A stretch of 64,000 nucleotides of DNA from Istiophorus platypterus (taxonomy: Eukaryota; Chordata; Actinopteri; Istiophoriformes; Istiophoridae), in contig CM029126.1 in NCBI GenBank assembly GCA_016859345.1, positions 11,149,527-11,213,526 on the forward strand. The letters are read 5' to 3'. A program made the position numbers and the translations under genes. Below the pieces are notes generated by a model. That model had not been told where the DNA came from. It saw nothing but the letters and a program-made list of their open reading frames with translations, and searched no databases. Of this stretch, positions 39,201 to 51,165 are shown piece after piece. Position 1 is the stretch's first letter. The number at the start of each line of letters is the position of its first letter.

Positions 39201-39476
39201 GGAAAATGATCATTTTGCTATTCATCGGAAAAGTGGCAAAAGTCTGAGAATATCAATATCATTAATTTTCTTTTTTTTCTCTCTCTCCGTCTCTCTCTCT
39301 GTTAAATCCGTAGTCTACACTGTCAGTAGTGGGCTAAGTTGCAGGCAACGTGAAACAAATCAATGTGGCGTGTAAATCACACTGGAGGAAACTGTGATCC
39401 GTCGGGGCTGCAAAGTGAAAACAACGGTGACACGATGTAATTATAATCCTCAGAAAGAAGCGTGCAGAGGTCTTAC

Positions 39477-39800
39477 CTGCGGGGCTTTTATTATTATTAT
39501 TATTTCAGAGATTCGCAGCGCGTCGCACTCCCAGAGAAGAAGGAGATGGAGGGAAAAAAAAAGAGGAGAGGGGGTGGACGGTGGATGGGCTGAATAACGG
39601 GTCTATCGAGGCACAAAAATAAATAAATTAATTGATAAATAGAAGGGGGCGAGTGGCACGGATGAAAATAAGAAGCACGCGAGGGAACTGAAGGCTCAAC
39701 TCCTGATTTTAGGTGAAATCAACGTGTGATGGAAAAAAAAAAGGGGTTGAACGTCCATAAAAAAAAAAAAGAAAAGGCTAATACAAAACACGTCACTGAG
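39477..39800 (-). other. cacng8: Candidate non-coding first exon of cacng8
   Basis: The exon end is defined by donor CCGCAG|GTAAGA on the minus strand. The 5' limit is unknown and the end given is arbitrary. No upstream frame continues into the coding exon. It could equally be an unrelated cryptic donor. Confidence 0.25.
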
Positions 39801-39859
39801 CGGGGATTTGTCTACAGTGGATGTGGACGCTGCTTGTGTGTACTCGGCGAGAATGCGTC

Positions 39860-40040
39860 TCCCCCCTCCTCCCCCACCTCGTCCACCTCGTCCTCCTCCT
39901 CCTCCCCTCCGGTTGGACGAGCGCTCGCCTGCCCGTCTGCGCCGCTACCCCCCCCCCTCTCTCTCTCCCTCCCTCTCCCTCCCTCTCCCCCCCTCTCCCT
40001 CTCCCTCCCTCCCTCTCTCCCTCTCTCTCCCATACCGATC
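39860..40040. repeat. Polypyrimidine (CCTCC/CTCC) tract
   Basis: A nearly unbroken C/T strand of about 90 bases at 39945-40032, preceded by a CCTCC-rich stretch. Mirror-symmetric homopurine-homopyrimidine DNA of this kind can form H-DNA. The many overlapping frames here are composition artefacts. Confidence 0.8.
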
Positions 40041-40344
40041 CCCGACGGAAGCAACTTGTCGCATCCCACCCAAAACTCCTCAGTGGCGTGAAGGGTGACG
40101 GATAATGTCGGGATCGAGCACAAGATGACTCCGGCTACAGTTTGTTGTGCCATTAGATCACGTCGAGGGTTTACACCCCACCCACCCCCACCCTCCTCCT
40201 CCACCCCCCATTTCCCCCATTTCCCCTCCCTTTTTCTCATATTGAAGAAACTGGTCTAGTTATGCTTATTGGAGCGTGTGCAGGGCGCGCAGGCCTGTGC
40301 GTTTGCAAGTAGCCTATTAGCCACGACCAGGTTATATGTGTGTG

Positions 40345-40393
40345 TGTGTGGGTGTGCGTTCGTGCGTGCGTGTCTCTCTGTCTGTCTGTCTGC

Positions 40394-40429
<36 letters not shown>

Positions 40430-40596
40430 GATGTCGATATTTTTTGCCGGGGAGCGACTCGATGGAGCGCCAGTGGGACACTTTTCCTCTGTGGTGATGA
40501 TGATGATGATGATAAGGGCCGCGCTGGTAGTTCTGGGAAATGCAGCACGAGTGCAGCCCTGCAGCGAGAGAGGAGAGAGAGAGAGAGAGAGAGAGA

Positions 40597-40626
<30 letters not shown>
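40345..40626. repeat. Cluster of simple repeats (TG, TCTG, GATGAT, GA)
   Basis: (TG)n at 40337-40352, TGTCTGTCTGTCTG near 40378-40392, (TG)n at 40396-40425, (GAT)n near 40496-40514, and (GA)n running into (GT)n and back to (GA)n at 40573-40628. Confidence 0.9.
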
Positions 40627-40631
<5 letters not shown>

Positions 40632-40934
40632 CTAAATCATCGAGTCAAATATCTACAGGTCAATATCTGTGTATTAATATGGACAGAAATTCAGCAAGAG
40701 CTGTACAATAATTGCGATAATTGACGATTATTGCCATAATTATTTAGACACATGACTTTAATGATGATGGATCTCCCTGTTTATGGAATAGACTAGATTA
40801 TGTCACCCACAGATCTATAAAAATGGAGCCAGTAGCTGAACTGCTGGTTGCATACAGCAGTTAGGATGCACAGAACTGAGCAGACAATGACCTTCAATAG
40901 CTTTAAAATGGCTTTGCTGCCCAGTTCAACCCTT

Positions 40935-40935
40935 C

Positions 40936-40971
<36 letters not shown>

Positions 40972-41116
40972 TACACACACACACACATATAACACACACA
41001 CAAACACATACGCAGAAAGGAGAGGGAGAGCTGGGGAGAGCTAATACAGAGTGACAGGTCTTTCATGCAGTAATGGTGATGGTGAAAAGAGAGATCCACT
41101 CAACCCACACTACCAC

Positions 41117-41161
<45 letters not shown>

Positions 41162-41362
41162 GAGACAAACACACACTAACACTCAATTACACAGAAAAAC
41201 AAGAGAAAAAGATACATGAAAATACACAGACAGTCCTGCACACACACGCATTCTCAGTGAAAAGAACACTATCACAGAAAAGTGGTCACACAGCAACCAC
41301 AAGTCACAATTTAATCTAAATTGTTTACACCAGCAGTCAGGCTTCATTCATCAGGAGAGATG

Positions 41363-41407
<45 letters not shown>

Positions 41408-41534
41408 CAGAACTCTCAATCCTGGAAGTCAGACAGCAGAGTGCTCATGCTTTTTAGTTTTATTGACCTGTGGATGTTTGAGTTTTGACTTCCTAATGTA
41501 ACACCTCTCAGCCTCACTCTCTGTCACACATGAG

Positions 41535-41570
<36 letters not shown>
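40935..41570. repeat. Cluster of (CT)n and (CA)n microsatellites
   Basis: (CT)n then (CA)n at 40937-41005, and further (CA)n tracts at about 41114-41159, 41366-41403 and 41537-41566. Four long CA tracts lie within 650 bases. Confidence 0.9.
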
Positions 41571-41571
<1 letters not shown>

Positions 41572-42827
41572 ATTGTAGTTATTTATGTGCAAAATTTGTG
41601 TTCAATTTTTCATCTGGTTCTGGACTAAATCTACTTTTCAATTAGTGTTTAAAGCTTAATATTAAATATTTACTTTCTGTTCTATTTGGTCAAAAACTGC
41701 AGACTGATTGATATGTATTATCAGTACACCTACATGCCTCCCTCCTTTATTGTAATCTCTTTTTAACCTTGGCCAAAAACGTTCTTTCTTCCTGTTTAAT
41801 ACTTAAAAAGAGATATTAATTCATTTCCTATTAAAGAGGCAGTGATATGTTTAGTTTAAAAAGTTTTCGCTTTCCTTAAGTGAGGGTATTTAATATTACC
41901 ATTTACTCCAACTTCTTAAATCTGTGTCTTAATTTCAGGCTGCTTTTGATGAACAATTTTTGACCTTCACGCACATGCAACACACAATCGGCATCAAAAG
42001 CAGCCATGCACAAGCACATGCACCCATAAAACATTCTGATCAATGGTCGCCCTCAGGCTGTGGTGGCTTGCCGTGACTGAAGCAAAAGCCTGGTTAACAC
42101 CCAGTAGTTCACTGCAGTGTGAACTCACGTACAGTGACTCCCACCATCAAAGATATCAGCCAGAAAATACTCTTCATGTTTTAATATTGTATATATACAT
42201 ATATATTCTTGTATTATTATATTGACCTAAGTGAAATTGAAATCTAAATTACATCAAAATTAGGATTTATTTTTGTGACACCAACCTTTTTATGGCAAAA
42301 CCCTGCATTTGGATACAAAATATTGTGACCAAATTTGAAACATATCACAACAAAAATAACCAGCAAGTGCACAGACAGGGTGAAATTAATCCATGTTAAA
42401 AGTTTAATTAATGTATATTAGAGGAAAGTGAGTGACAGATGTCAACACTTTCAAGAACAGTGATCTTATTACAGCTTCTATTGAATTATGTAACTCCAGA
42501 TTATACAGCATCGGTTCCATTGAAGCACGGAAAATAATTTGTTTTGCCCAGTTTTTCTTTACAAGGATGGTCATGTGCAAGAAGACTAGGCTTTCTGCAG
42601 AAGCAAGCACAGCTACACCCTTTTATATAATCATATAGAGGCAAAGAAATAGGCTGGGGGTAAAGAGGGAAAAACAAAGAGGTACAGATGAGAAAGAAAA
42701 GAACTGCTGCTGTTTAAGAGGCACCAAATAATTATCTAATTTTTCTAAACATTAAAAAGGGAAGTTATATGGAAAAGAAGGAAAGAAAAGAACAGAAATG
42801 CCTCTCAGCTGTCCACAGTCACATGAT

Positions 42828-43020
42828 GGGGTCGGCAGTAGTCTAAAGGTTGGAGAGGTGGACTTTCAACCAGAGGGTTTAAAAACCTAATGGCTGGGAA
42901 AATACTTTGATCTTCTTAAACAGCTACGACTGAGGTGCCCGTGAGCAAGGCACTTAACCCCCTAACTGTAACAGCAGAACCAACAGCAGAAGGCTGCAGT
43001 TACGCTGGGCTTCACCTCAA
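42828..43020 (+). mobile_element. SINE-like dispersed repeat
   Basis: GGTCGGCAGTAGTCTAAAGG, GGAGAGGTGGACTTTCAACC, AGAGGG, and then GAGGTGCCCGTGAGCAAGGC followed by ACTTAACCCCC. The last two are the signature of a widespread teleost SINE-like family whose head resembles a tRNA promoter. The box-B-like segment is degraded (TTTAAAAACC). Confidence 0.55.
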
Positions 43021-44762
43021 ACGTGCAACTGCATAAACAAAAAGCAGGGCAGTGTTGAAAAAACACATGCATGATTAAAAAAGCCCTGCAAAAACAAAGA
43101 AAAAGAAAAAAAAAGATGATATCTCAGTGGTCTCATTTTGCATTTCCCTTGTAATTCTTTTTACGATTTCCATCCCAAACATCATCTGTAGGACGTCAGT
43201 GTGTTTCCCTCTCTCCAGCATCACAGTGATTATGAAAACCAGCCATTAGACAATGATACGATGGTTTAATTCTCATTAAAGAGATATATCCACATATCCC
43301 TGTGCATGATGTGCCTTAAAAGCAAACATAAATATTCTGATCAAATTACCACTGTTTTTGACATGCAGGTCCTTCTTTTCTTGTGAAGAATTAATGTTCA
43401 AAATGTATTATTATTATTCTGAAACTTGGACATACTGTACAGTATTTGAGCAGCTTAATCAGATCATTGCTGCAATCTTAAATAGCATCTGAAAGTAAAC
43501 GTTACTTCCTATGAAACACAATAATACAGCCCTAATTGGCTAAAGTGCATTTTATAAGGTGTCAAAGTCAGCTCAAAACATCCTGGCATTTGCCATGATA
43601 CAGCCTGCTATCTTGTGATGTTTGAAGGACATGCTACACTACATAAAGTTAATACATGGAATAACAGCTTTCTCTTTTCATTCATTTATTGGTGCTACAT
43701 CAGAAAATGTATAGGAAATTTGATTTAAAGCAAAATGCCAAACATTTCCTGGTTCAAGCTTCTCAAATGTGAAGATTAGATCCTTCTCTTTATCATTTTT
43801 GATGGTAGACTGAATATTTTTGGCTTTTGGAGTGTTAGTTGAATAAAATACAAAAATTTGAAAACATCACCTTGAGCCATGCAAAACAATACAAAAACAT
43901 TTTATCTATTTTCTAAAATTTCAGAACTTAAATCTGTTAAAGGGTTTTTTCCTGTATTGTTATTCACTATCAGTTTGTACAACAACCTCCTCTCATGGTT
44001 ACCTACAAGAGCAGTTATAGTTGCTGACATATACATGATTAAAGATTTCTGCTTATGACTACAGTATAGTGTGTTATAAACTATGTATTAAAGGTCTGTA
44101 TCCTGCTTATAAATGCCAAATAGGGGAAGTGTTGCAAAACAGAACAAAGAAAAAAAAATCAGTAGATTAGCCCTTGATGAAAATAATCAATATTTGCAGC
44201 CTTGAACAAAAAAAAAAAAAAAGGCTCAGGAACACATTTTCATTGGAGCATATTTTTTCATGTATGACATGATGCACTGTCACAAATGATGACTCAATAT
44301 GTTGGAATACGGTTGTGGCCCGTACTTGTTCTTTGTAATGCCACAACTAGAGGACCTGCATTTCACAAACAGTTGTGTTGTCATTTTAGCAGTGAGTAAA
44401 AATGTAATTAATACTTTCATCATGTTTTCAAGATATATAAACAGCATCAGAGCTTTAAAAAACACATTTCTAACCACTCTGTAAAGCATACTGTATATTT
44501 AACTCCATGTGCAGCTTAAAATGTCCCGGGGCTCATGACACCATCTCTGGAAAGTCAACAGCTTCAGTCCAACCCTTCTGTGTTGGACCATCTATTAACA
44601 CACAGTGCAGGTCAATGAGGAGAGAGGGATGCATGAAAAAGTAGACCCATGCCTGGTCCAGGGTCAGTGCAGAACCTTGGCCAGTAGAGGGCATCAGACC
44701 CCTGTATCAGTGTAGGGTGGCTCCTCCTTCAAACTAGGGAGCACTGCATCCAGAAGGTAGGT

Positions 44763-44765
44763 GTT

Positions 44766-44815
<50 letters not shown>

Positions 44816-44853
44816 TGTATGTGTGCGTGTGTGTGTTTGTGTGTGTGTGTGTT
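44763..44853. repeat. Interrupted (TG)n microsatellite
   Basis: About 40 TG units with TTTG and TATG interruptions. Confidence 0.95.
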
Positions 44854-45157
44854 GGTTGCCATGTGCCTGTTGCAGAGTTTTCCTCCAAAGCAGAATGAGT
44901 CAGATAAAGGTCTTGATGTGACTTGTGCCAAAGCTTCATTCATAATTTACAACAGCTATAGTCCTCACGTGTTTTATGTACAAGAAGTTATAAATCTGTA
45001 TCTTAAACAAATATGTAAAACATAAAGTTGATTTCTCCTCATGATATTTTTGGAACATTATCAACTTCTGTCTGCATTTTGTTTCCCAAATGCTAACAAC
45101 ATTCATATACAGTGTTCTCATCTCAGAATTACTTTATCGTTAACTAATCATTCTTAA

Positions 45158-45163
45158 TTTATT
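45158..45163 (-). terminator. cacng7: Candidate cacng7 polyadenylation signal
   Basis: TTTATT on the plus strand (AATAAA in the transcript) about 650 bases after the cacng7 stop. Chosen by position only. Confidence 0.3.
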
Positions 45164-45810
45164 ATATTATAATACTACTTTGACATTGTGCATTATGAAA
45201 CTGGATTGATGATGTACGAAATTCAGAGAAGACAAGAATATATCTAACCACATTTACCTTTTCATAAAAGGTACATAACCCATGTACTTTTATGAAATAT
45301 GTATGTATAAAACAATGTGCATCCTCAGTCTTTGTGATCAGTGTTTTGCATTGTACATTTCCAAGTGCACACAAATTTCCCGCAGCACTGCAGTATCTTC
45401 GTATTATACCGCAGCTCCTCACGCTCCCCCTGCCTCACTCTCTCTCCCCTGTATATCCTCTGTCACTCAACCAAACCTCTAGCCTTTTTAGCAAAAACTC
45501 TTGTCCCTCTTTCCTTCATGGCAAACTGAATTCCTTGATCTCTTCCCCCATCTTTGTCTTTATCTGTTTCTCTCTGTCCATCACTAAATCTGTAATATCG
45601 CCACAATGGTCTAAATCTTCCCTTTCAATCTCCAAAGCCTCTTTTGTCTTTGCTTCATATTGTTCCAAGGCTACATTTTTTTCCCCTCCACTTCACCTCA
45701 CATGATCTGCAATACAAGCTCAGCATTTACTCCCATTCACACTTAAATGCACAGTAAACATGATTATGAGGAGTCAGTGTCTCTCCTTCCCTCCCTGATG
45801 CTCCCTCTTT

Positions 45811-48800
45811 CTAACAGGGGGAGGCGCTCATTTGCATGTGTGTGTGATAGTGAGGGGGAGGCACAGGCGATGGGGGCATGGCCATGGGAAGAGCCTGGCC
45901 TTGGGGATGTGAGGAGTGCGACCTGGTAAGGGTATGTGTCGAGGGGTAGCCAGCAGACGGAGGGGGCATTTGGTAGCTCCCTGCAGAAGAAGACCCAGAG
46001 GGGGGGCTTCCCTGAATGCCTGCTTGGAGATTGCTTTTAGTCGGCGCTGGTGGCGCCTGGTTGAGCTGGATGGAGATGTCACTGGAGGCTTCGGAGGTGC
46101 TGCGACCTCGCTTCAGCGGGGGCCAAGAGGACTCTGGGTGGAGGAACTGTCCACTGTAGTCGCTGCTGTCAGACATGCGGGGGCGGTAGAGAGCAGGGTG
46201 GGGGCGGTACATCTCCTCCTCCGCGTAACGCTTCATAAACAGATAGACTGACATCACCCCAGCCCCCTGAGACAGTGTGTGAAGAAAGAAATCAGTGAGA
46301 GATGAGGGGAGATAAGATGTGACAGGGAAAGAGGGATTTAGTTACATAAATACACTGAGTTCAGGGACAAAATAAAACTTCAGAGTAACTGTTACAAGCG
46401 ATGGCTGTGGAAATTAGATTAAAAGTGACTGATAAAAGTGATGTGAAAAGGGTTGTACAAAGCAGAGAGATGTAAAGACTGTACATATGTACTTCTGTCT
46501 GCAGAGGATTCAAGATGAGTTGTTATAAGATAAAATAGATCTGAAGGTTTTAAAAAAAAAGGGGTAAAAGTAAGGAAACGTAAGTGTGAAGAAAAGATGG
46601 GAGGGGGCAAAGAGGAGGATAGGAGGGTAGTTCTCGCTGAACTGTCCACTGCACCACATTAAAAAAAAATGCTGCTGATGAAGGGAAAGAGGCAGAAGGA
46701 GAAGGAGGGAGGGAGGGAGGGAGGAGAGATGGGAAGATGAGCAGAGGATTCACATGAAACTGCATCATGCATGGATGCACACATGAGGACACACACAAAG
46801 CCTGCAGTTATCTCTATGAATCATCTCACATTATCTCTAGAAATCTAACAATCTTACCTGCCTACACACGCAACAGGCCGTCTGCCAGGAAAAATTCCCA
46901 TACCATAGAAATGAAAATATATTCTTGGTATGTAGCATACGTGTGAAAGTAGGTCCACAAATACACAGTCTGTCTTTTTCTTCCCCATAGTTTTCTCTTG
47001 AACACACATACACACACATGCATAGAGCCCAGACTGACCTCTTTGAGTAAGAAGGAAGAGGCAGCGAAGGCAAAGGACCAGCCGTAGTAGTAGTTGAAGA
47101 ACTGCTCGGGCTCCCTGGGCCGGTTCATCACCTCGTCATTAATACTGGAGATGTAGAGCACCAGGCCCACCACCAGGCTGAGGCCTGCACACAGCACATT
47201 AACAATGACAGAGAGTCGGAGAGAGAGAGGGAGAGTCGGATACAAGAGAGAGTGAGGAGGTCATTATACCCAAACAGCTGCACCAGTATGGTGAGGGTTT
47301 AAGAGACAGAGCAAGAGAAATGGGATGTGGAGTGACCATGCTAAGCAATTAGCCTTAAAAGTGCTAGAATTAATAAAGAGATGAGGGAAAGACCGGAGAT
47401 TATGTGTTCATGGGTGTGTGTAGGTATCACAGTGAAGGACAGGGAGATAACGATGAATTACTTCCAGAAACGAAAGTAATTTCTGGAATTTTTGAAAAAG
47501 AAAAATCAAAAAGATATTTGGAAATGTCAGTGACTGTTTTGAAGATACTTTCTGAATGAACATTTTCTGTGATGGTATGTTCTCTGATGAAAAGAGCAAC
47601 ATCCACACACTGCCTCTCAGTGGGATCCACATCAGGTCAAAAAAAGTTAATCAAAAGATTTTCTTATCATGTGGATCATATTATCTTTTCCCTTAAAACA
47701 TATCTGCTATTTCTGATTATTGGTAAATATATGTAATGTGGATATCTATTTAGACTTAACTGAATAATTTTCTTTCATTTATTTATTCCAAGAGCCAAGT
47801 GCCCTTCATTTAATTGTCTTATTGTAATGTCATTATTTCGATTTGACTACAAAGTCACAGTCTAGATAAATAAAAAAGGAGATTAAAGAGGTCTAAAAGG
47901 AAGCAAAAATGTGAAAGTAGCTTGACACAGTTTTAAGGCCATTTAGTAAAAAAGCTACTTGCAACATGCAATGTAAACTGTTGGGAGTTAATTGACTCAG
48001 TATAATCATCAAATGGAAAACAAGAATTGGCTTTTAACCCAGACCCTTTTCAGCTAGAAGCACAACATTAAAACATGAAAACACCCACTCCCCACCCCCC
48101 TCTCTTTCAGGAACACACATGCTTTATACACTGCTTATAAAATGTTGAATGCATGAGATACAACATATGGCCAACACTGAAGAGTCAATACCCAAAGAAA
48201 GCTGCACACTGTAAAAAGCAAATATGAGTATTTTTAGCTCTGCTGCAATATTCAAATGTACCACGGAGCTGTCAAGCCTTTCCGTCCTTTACATGAATGG
48301 TCAGTTTAAGAGAGTGTGTTTTCAATTTAAAATTGAAAAGCATAGGAAATGCAAAAACCATGCTGCTGTCAATTCTTCAGTGGAAGTACGCCTTTATCTA
48401 AATTAGTAACACCAGAAAAAGAGGGCAAGGGTACGCTGAGAGCAAATGAAAGAAGAGAAGGTGTGAGTCAACAAGGGTAAAATTTTGAAACAAATGAAGT
48501 GTCTGCAAGTACAAATGTGTATGCAAAATGTCTGTGCTGCATTTGCCGAAAGGAAGACAAAAAGAAAAGGTCACAGAAAGACATCAGCCTCTAACCAAGC
48601 TTGAAGAGCTGTGGCTGCATGCTGTGTTTTTTTTTTTTTGCTGTTGATCTGAATTCTGTAATATTAACCAGAACACAACCAATGCAGACTACAATATTTA
48701 TCAGACCGATATGTCAGTGATTCAAGCGGAATAGTTTCATGTCACTCAAGTAGTCCACAAAAACCACAACAGCGGTCCACGGTGATGATAGGAAGGAGAG

Positions 48801-51165
48801 TGACTGAGATCGGGGAGAAATGGAAAAAAAGCAAAGAAAACTGAGAGGCTGCATGAACAAGAGAAGGGGGGAAGCAGAGGGAGGAGGGGAGTGGGCGAGT
48901 GGGGAAGGCAGGAGGAAGGCAATGTTAAGAGAGAGAGAGGCTTAGTGCAGCAGAATATTCAACCGCTGAAAAGCAATTTGACACACTTGCCCCTTATTAT
49001 CACCCTATTATCAAAATACCTCATAAAGGAAAACACTGCGACACTTCCAGCACAGGCTATAAACATTACATAACCCCCATTATATAACACCTATTATTCT
49101 GCTACACCCTTTATCAGCATGTCCCTGCCGCGGCAAGTCGGAGCTGTCGCATCAGACTGGGTTTGATGCTCCTCTGAGCTCTGCAGTGCTGCTTCCTTCT
49201 CAAACGTGTCAAGTGAAACAGCCCTCAGAAAACATGAGCTCCAATTTGGCTCCTGACAGTCTTTACTCCACACAAATAGGAGCATTACAGCCACCTGCTG
49301 TTCAAGAAGGTCAACTGCACTACTGCAGAAAACTGGCTCATGATGAAATATGGAATTATTGTAAGTTTTTCTACATTTTTCACATGCATATTCCCAAATT
49401 CTTTTTTTAAACCCCTTTTTTGTTGTTGTTGTTTTTTTTCTATTTTATTTAATTTAAATCTGAGGAAAGCCTGGTCCCAGTCGTGACGCTAAATTTTATT
49501 CCTGAGTAACGCAAAGTCAAAATAGCACAAAACTCTCACCCTGCAGGGAATCATGAAGACTTATCTTTCCGGGTGACACTCTACACATCTGCATCATTCA
49601 CTAAAAATAGAGGTCAATGATGGAGTGTCTCCAAGTGTGACACAGGAAACACCAGGCAGCGGTAATAAATCACAGAGTGAGGGAGTAGTGACAGCAGGAC
49701 ATGAGTAATGGGTCCCACCTGAGAGGATAAAGAAGATGCCGGACACAAAGGCCAGGATGGTGCGCTGAGGCCGGATGTGTCCGATGTTACTGATGACGAA
49801 GGCCGTGAAGACAAAGAGCAGCGACACCATGGGGAAGGGTGTGGCTGTACGCACCATCTCTGTGGGGACAGAGAGGTCAGGTGTTAAACAAAGTGGATGG
49901 GTTTTGTCCTTTAACTCATGGGAGGGTCAATGAGTCTCACGACATTAAAAACTCTTACATCTATATACAAAGTTTGCACAGTAATGCAGTGATGCGCCTC
50001 TGAAACAGGGAGATGGGGAAACAGTATTTCTTTCTTACAGGAGTCTATTTTTTTCAGTGTACAACTGAATCTCAACGGGACTCATTGAGAGCGAATGTCT
50101 AAGTCTTAGAAGAGTGTATGAAAAACACTGAAAAATAGATGTGCTGGCTAGATTACAGAGAAACATTAATTAATACCAGCCTTTCCTTTATTATTTTAAC
50201 TTTTTTAAAATCTTTTTTTCTCACTTCCAGTTATGTAGCATTGGATATTCAGTAGTACTTGAATAGCAATGAAGAGTAAAATATAACTCAAAACCTTGAA
50301 ACCCTGTATATTATTATATTATTATCAAAAAAGCTGCAGATTAGATCCCTGTTGATTGATCAATCAATGGCTTTGAACCAAAAATTAAGTTCAAATTTAG
50401 TAACCGCAATCAATCAGCAAGGGGACTCTGCAGTTGCTCACAACTATAGCAGGTGATGCGTAATATCATCGGGCTGTGCTGTTTTACTCACTGAGGATGT
50501 TTGCAGTGTTTTCGGTGGTGATCTCTATATCAGGTTCGGTGAAGTACTCTGATGCAACACATCTCCCATTTTCTGAACCTGAAAAAAAATAGAAAAATAT
50601 TAGAGTTTGCTTTTAAGATCAAAGCCAGTGATGCATGAGGGAAGAAAAATAACCAAAAAAAAAGAAAAGCATTTAGGTCGCCGCAGTCCTGCTCACAGGT
50701 AACAGTCATGTTTTGTGACAGCTATGATTCCAGAGGCCAGGAGCTCACTGTTTCTCTTTTCATCTCTTCCTGCTCTCTCACTCTGCTACTATATTCGACC
50801 TCTTTCTGGGTGTTTGTCCCCGTAATGATGTGTACATATGCACCCACAAATAGCAAATAGCAGCATTGTTTGGTTTGGCTTTCGTGTCTCAGTATGTGCA
50901 ATGTCTATCCGTCTTCTACAGTCATCCTTTAGTTTTTGATTGTTCAAACATGTTGCTGTGTCTTCCTACCAGCCACGAAGCAAACTCTCCAGAGGCCTGA
51001 ATGAAGCGCCATCTTCACCTCCATGCTCTGGTTCTGCTGCAGGATGATGCCCTCCACCATGATCAGCCAGTAGTCTGTGGATACAGCCACCCCCACCAGC
51101 AGCAGCCCGCAGGCTCCGAACACTGTGGACAGGATGGTCAACGCACGGCTGCTGCATGAACTCAT
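45811..51165 (-). CDS. cacng7: TARP gamma-7 (voltage-dependent calcium channel gamma-7 subunit), five coding exons, 341 aa
   Basis: A type II TARP that modulates AMPA receptors, with four membrane passes. Exons in transcript order are 51165-50970, 50578-50492, 49859-49719, 47184-47039 and 46266-45811; the phases join without a break. The first acceptor lies directly before the ATG. Residues 1-65 give TM1, STDYWL, the sequon NQS at Asn45 and GLW at 57-59 with Cys62. Exon 2 gives GRCVASEYFTEPD. Exon 3 gives VRTATPFPMVSL and NIGHIRPQRTILAFVSG. Exon 4 gives INDEVMNRP and YGWSFAFAASSFLLKE. Exon 5 gives GAGVMSVYLFMKRYAEEEM, YRPHPA and DYSGQFLHP. VMNRP and YAEEEM point to gamma-7 rather than gamma-5. 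The C-terminus MSASPC matches the SPC ending of the class. The tail is about 65 residues longer than human gamma-7 (about 275 aa), from a Ser/Pro/Gln-rich stretch. Confidence 0.95.
46267..47038 (-). other. cacng7: cacng7 intron 4
   Basis: A 772-base phase-0 intron, donor GTCAGT and acceptor TGTCTCAG. It contains GA-rich low-complexity sequence (46550-46740). Nothing else visible. Confidence 0.85.
47185..49718 (-). other. cacng7: cacng7 intron 3
   Basis: A 2.5 kb phase-1 intron, donor GTGGGA and acceptor GTGCAG. AT-rich, with purine-rich stretches near 48790-48940. No repeat family recognised and no coding potential. Confidence 0.85.
49860..50491 (-). other. cacng7: cacng7 intron 2
   Basis: A 632-base phase-1 intron, donor GTGAGT and acceptor CCACAG. 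The 391-base intron 1 lies at 50579-50969. Neither holds anything I can name. Confidence 0.85.

Larger units (their letters stand above)
41571..45157. other. Spacer between cacng8 upstream region and cacng7 3' end
   Basis: AT-rich and without coding potential. It holds one SINE-like copy (about 42828-43020) and an interrupted (TG)n at 44763-44853. The right end grades into the cacng7 3' UTR. Confidence 0.55.

Noticed and set aside
39726..40240. Proline- and serine-rich frames on both strands
   Set aside because: Produced by the CCTCC/CTCC polypyrimidine tract; no start context, splice sites or homology.
42860..42900. Possible tRNA gene
   Set aside because: The box-B-like part is degraded, no cloverleaf can be drawn, and the downstream GAGCAAGGCACTTAACCCC signature fits a SINE-like repeat.
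45292..45705. 137-codon plus-strand frame after the cacng7 3' end
   Set aside because: Ser/Phe/Leu-rich with no family resemblance. It lies in the likely 3' UTR of cacng7 on the opposite strand.
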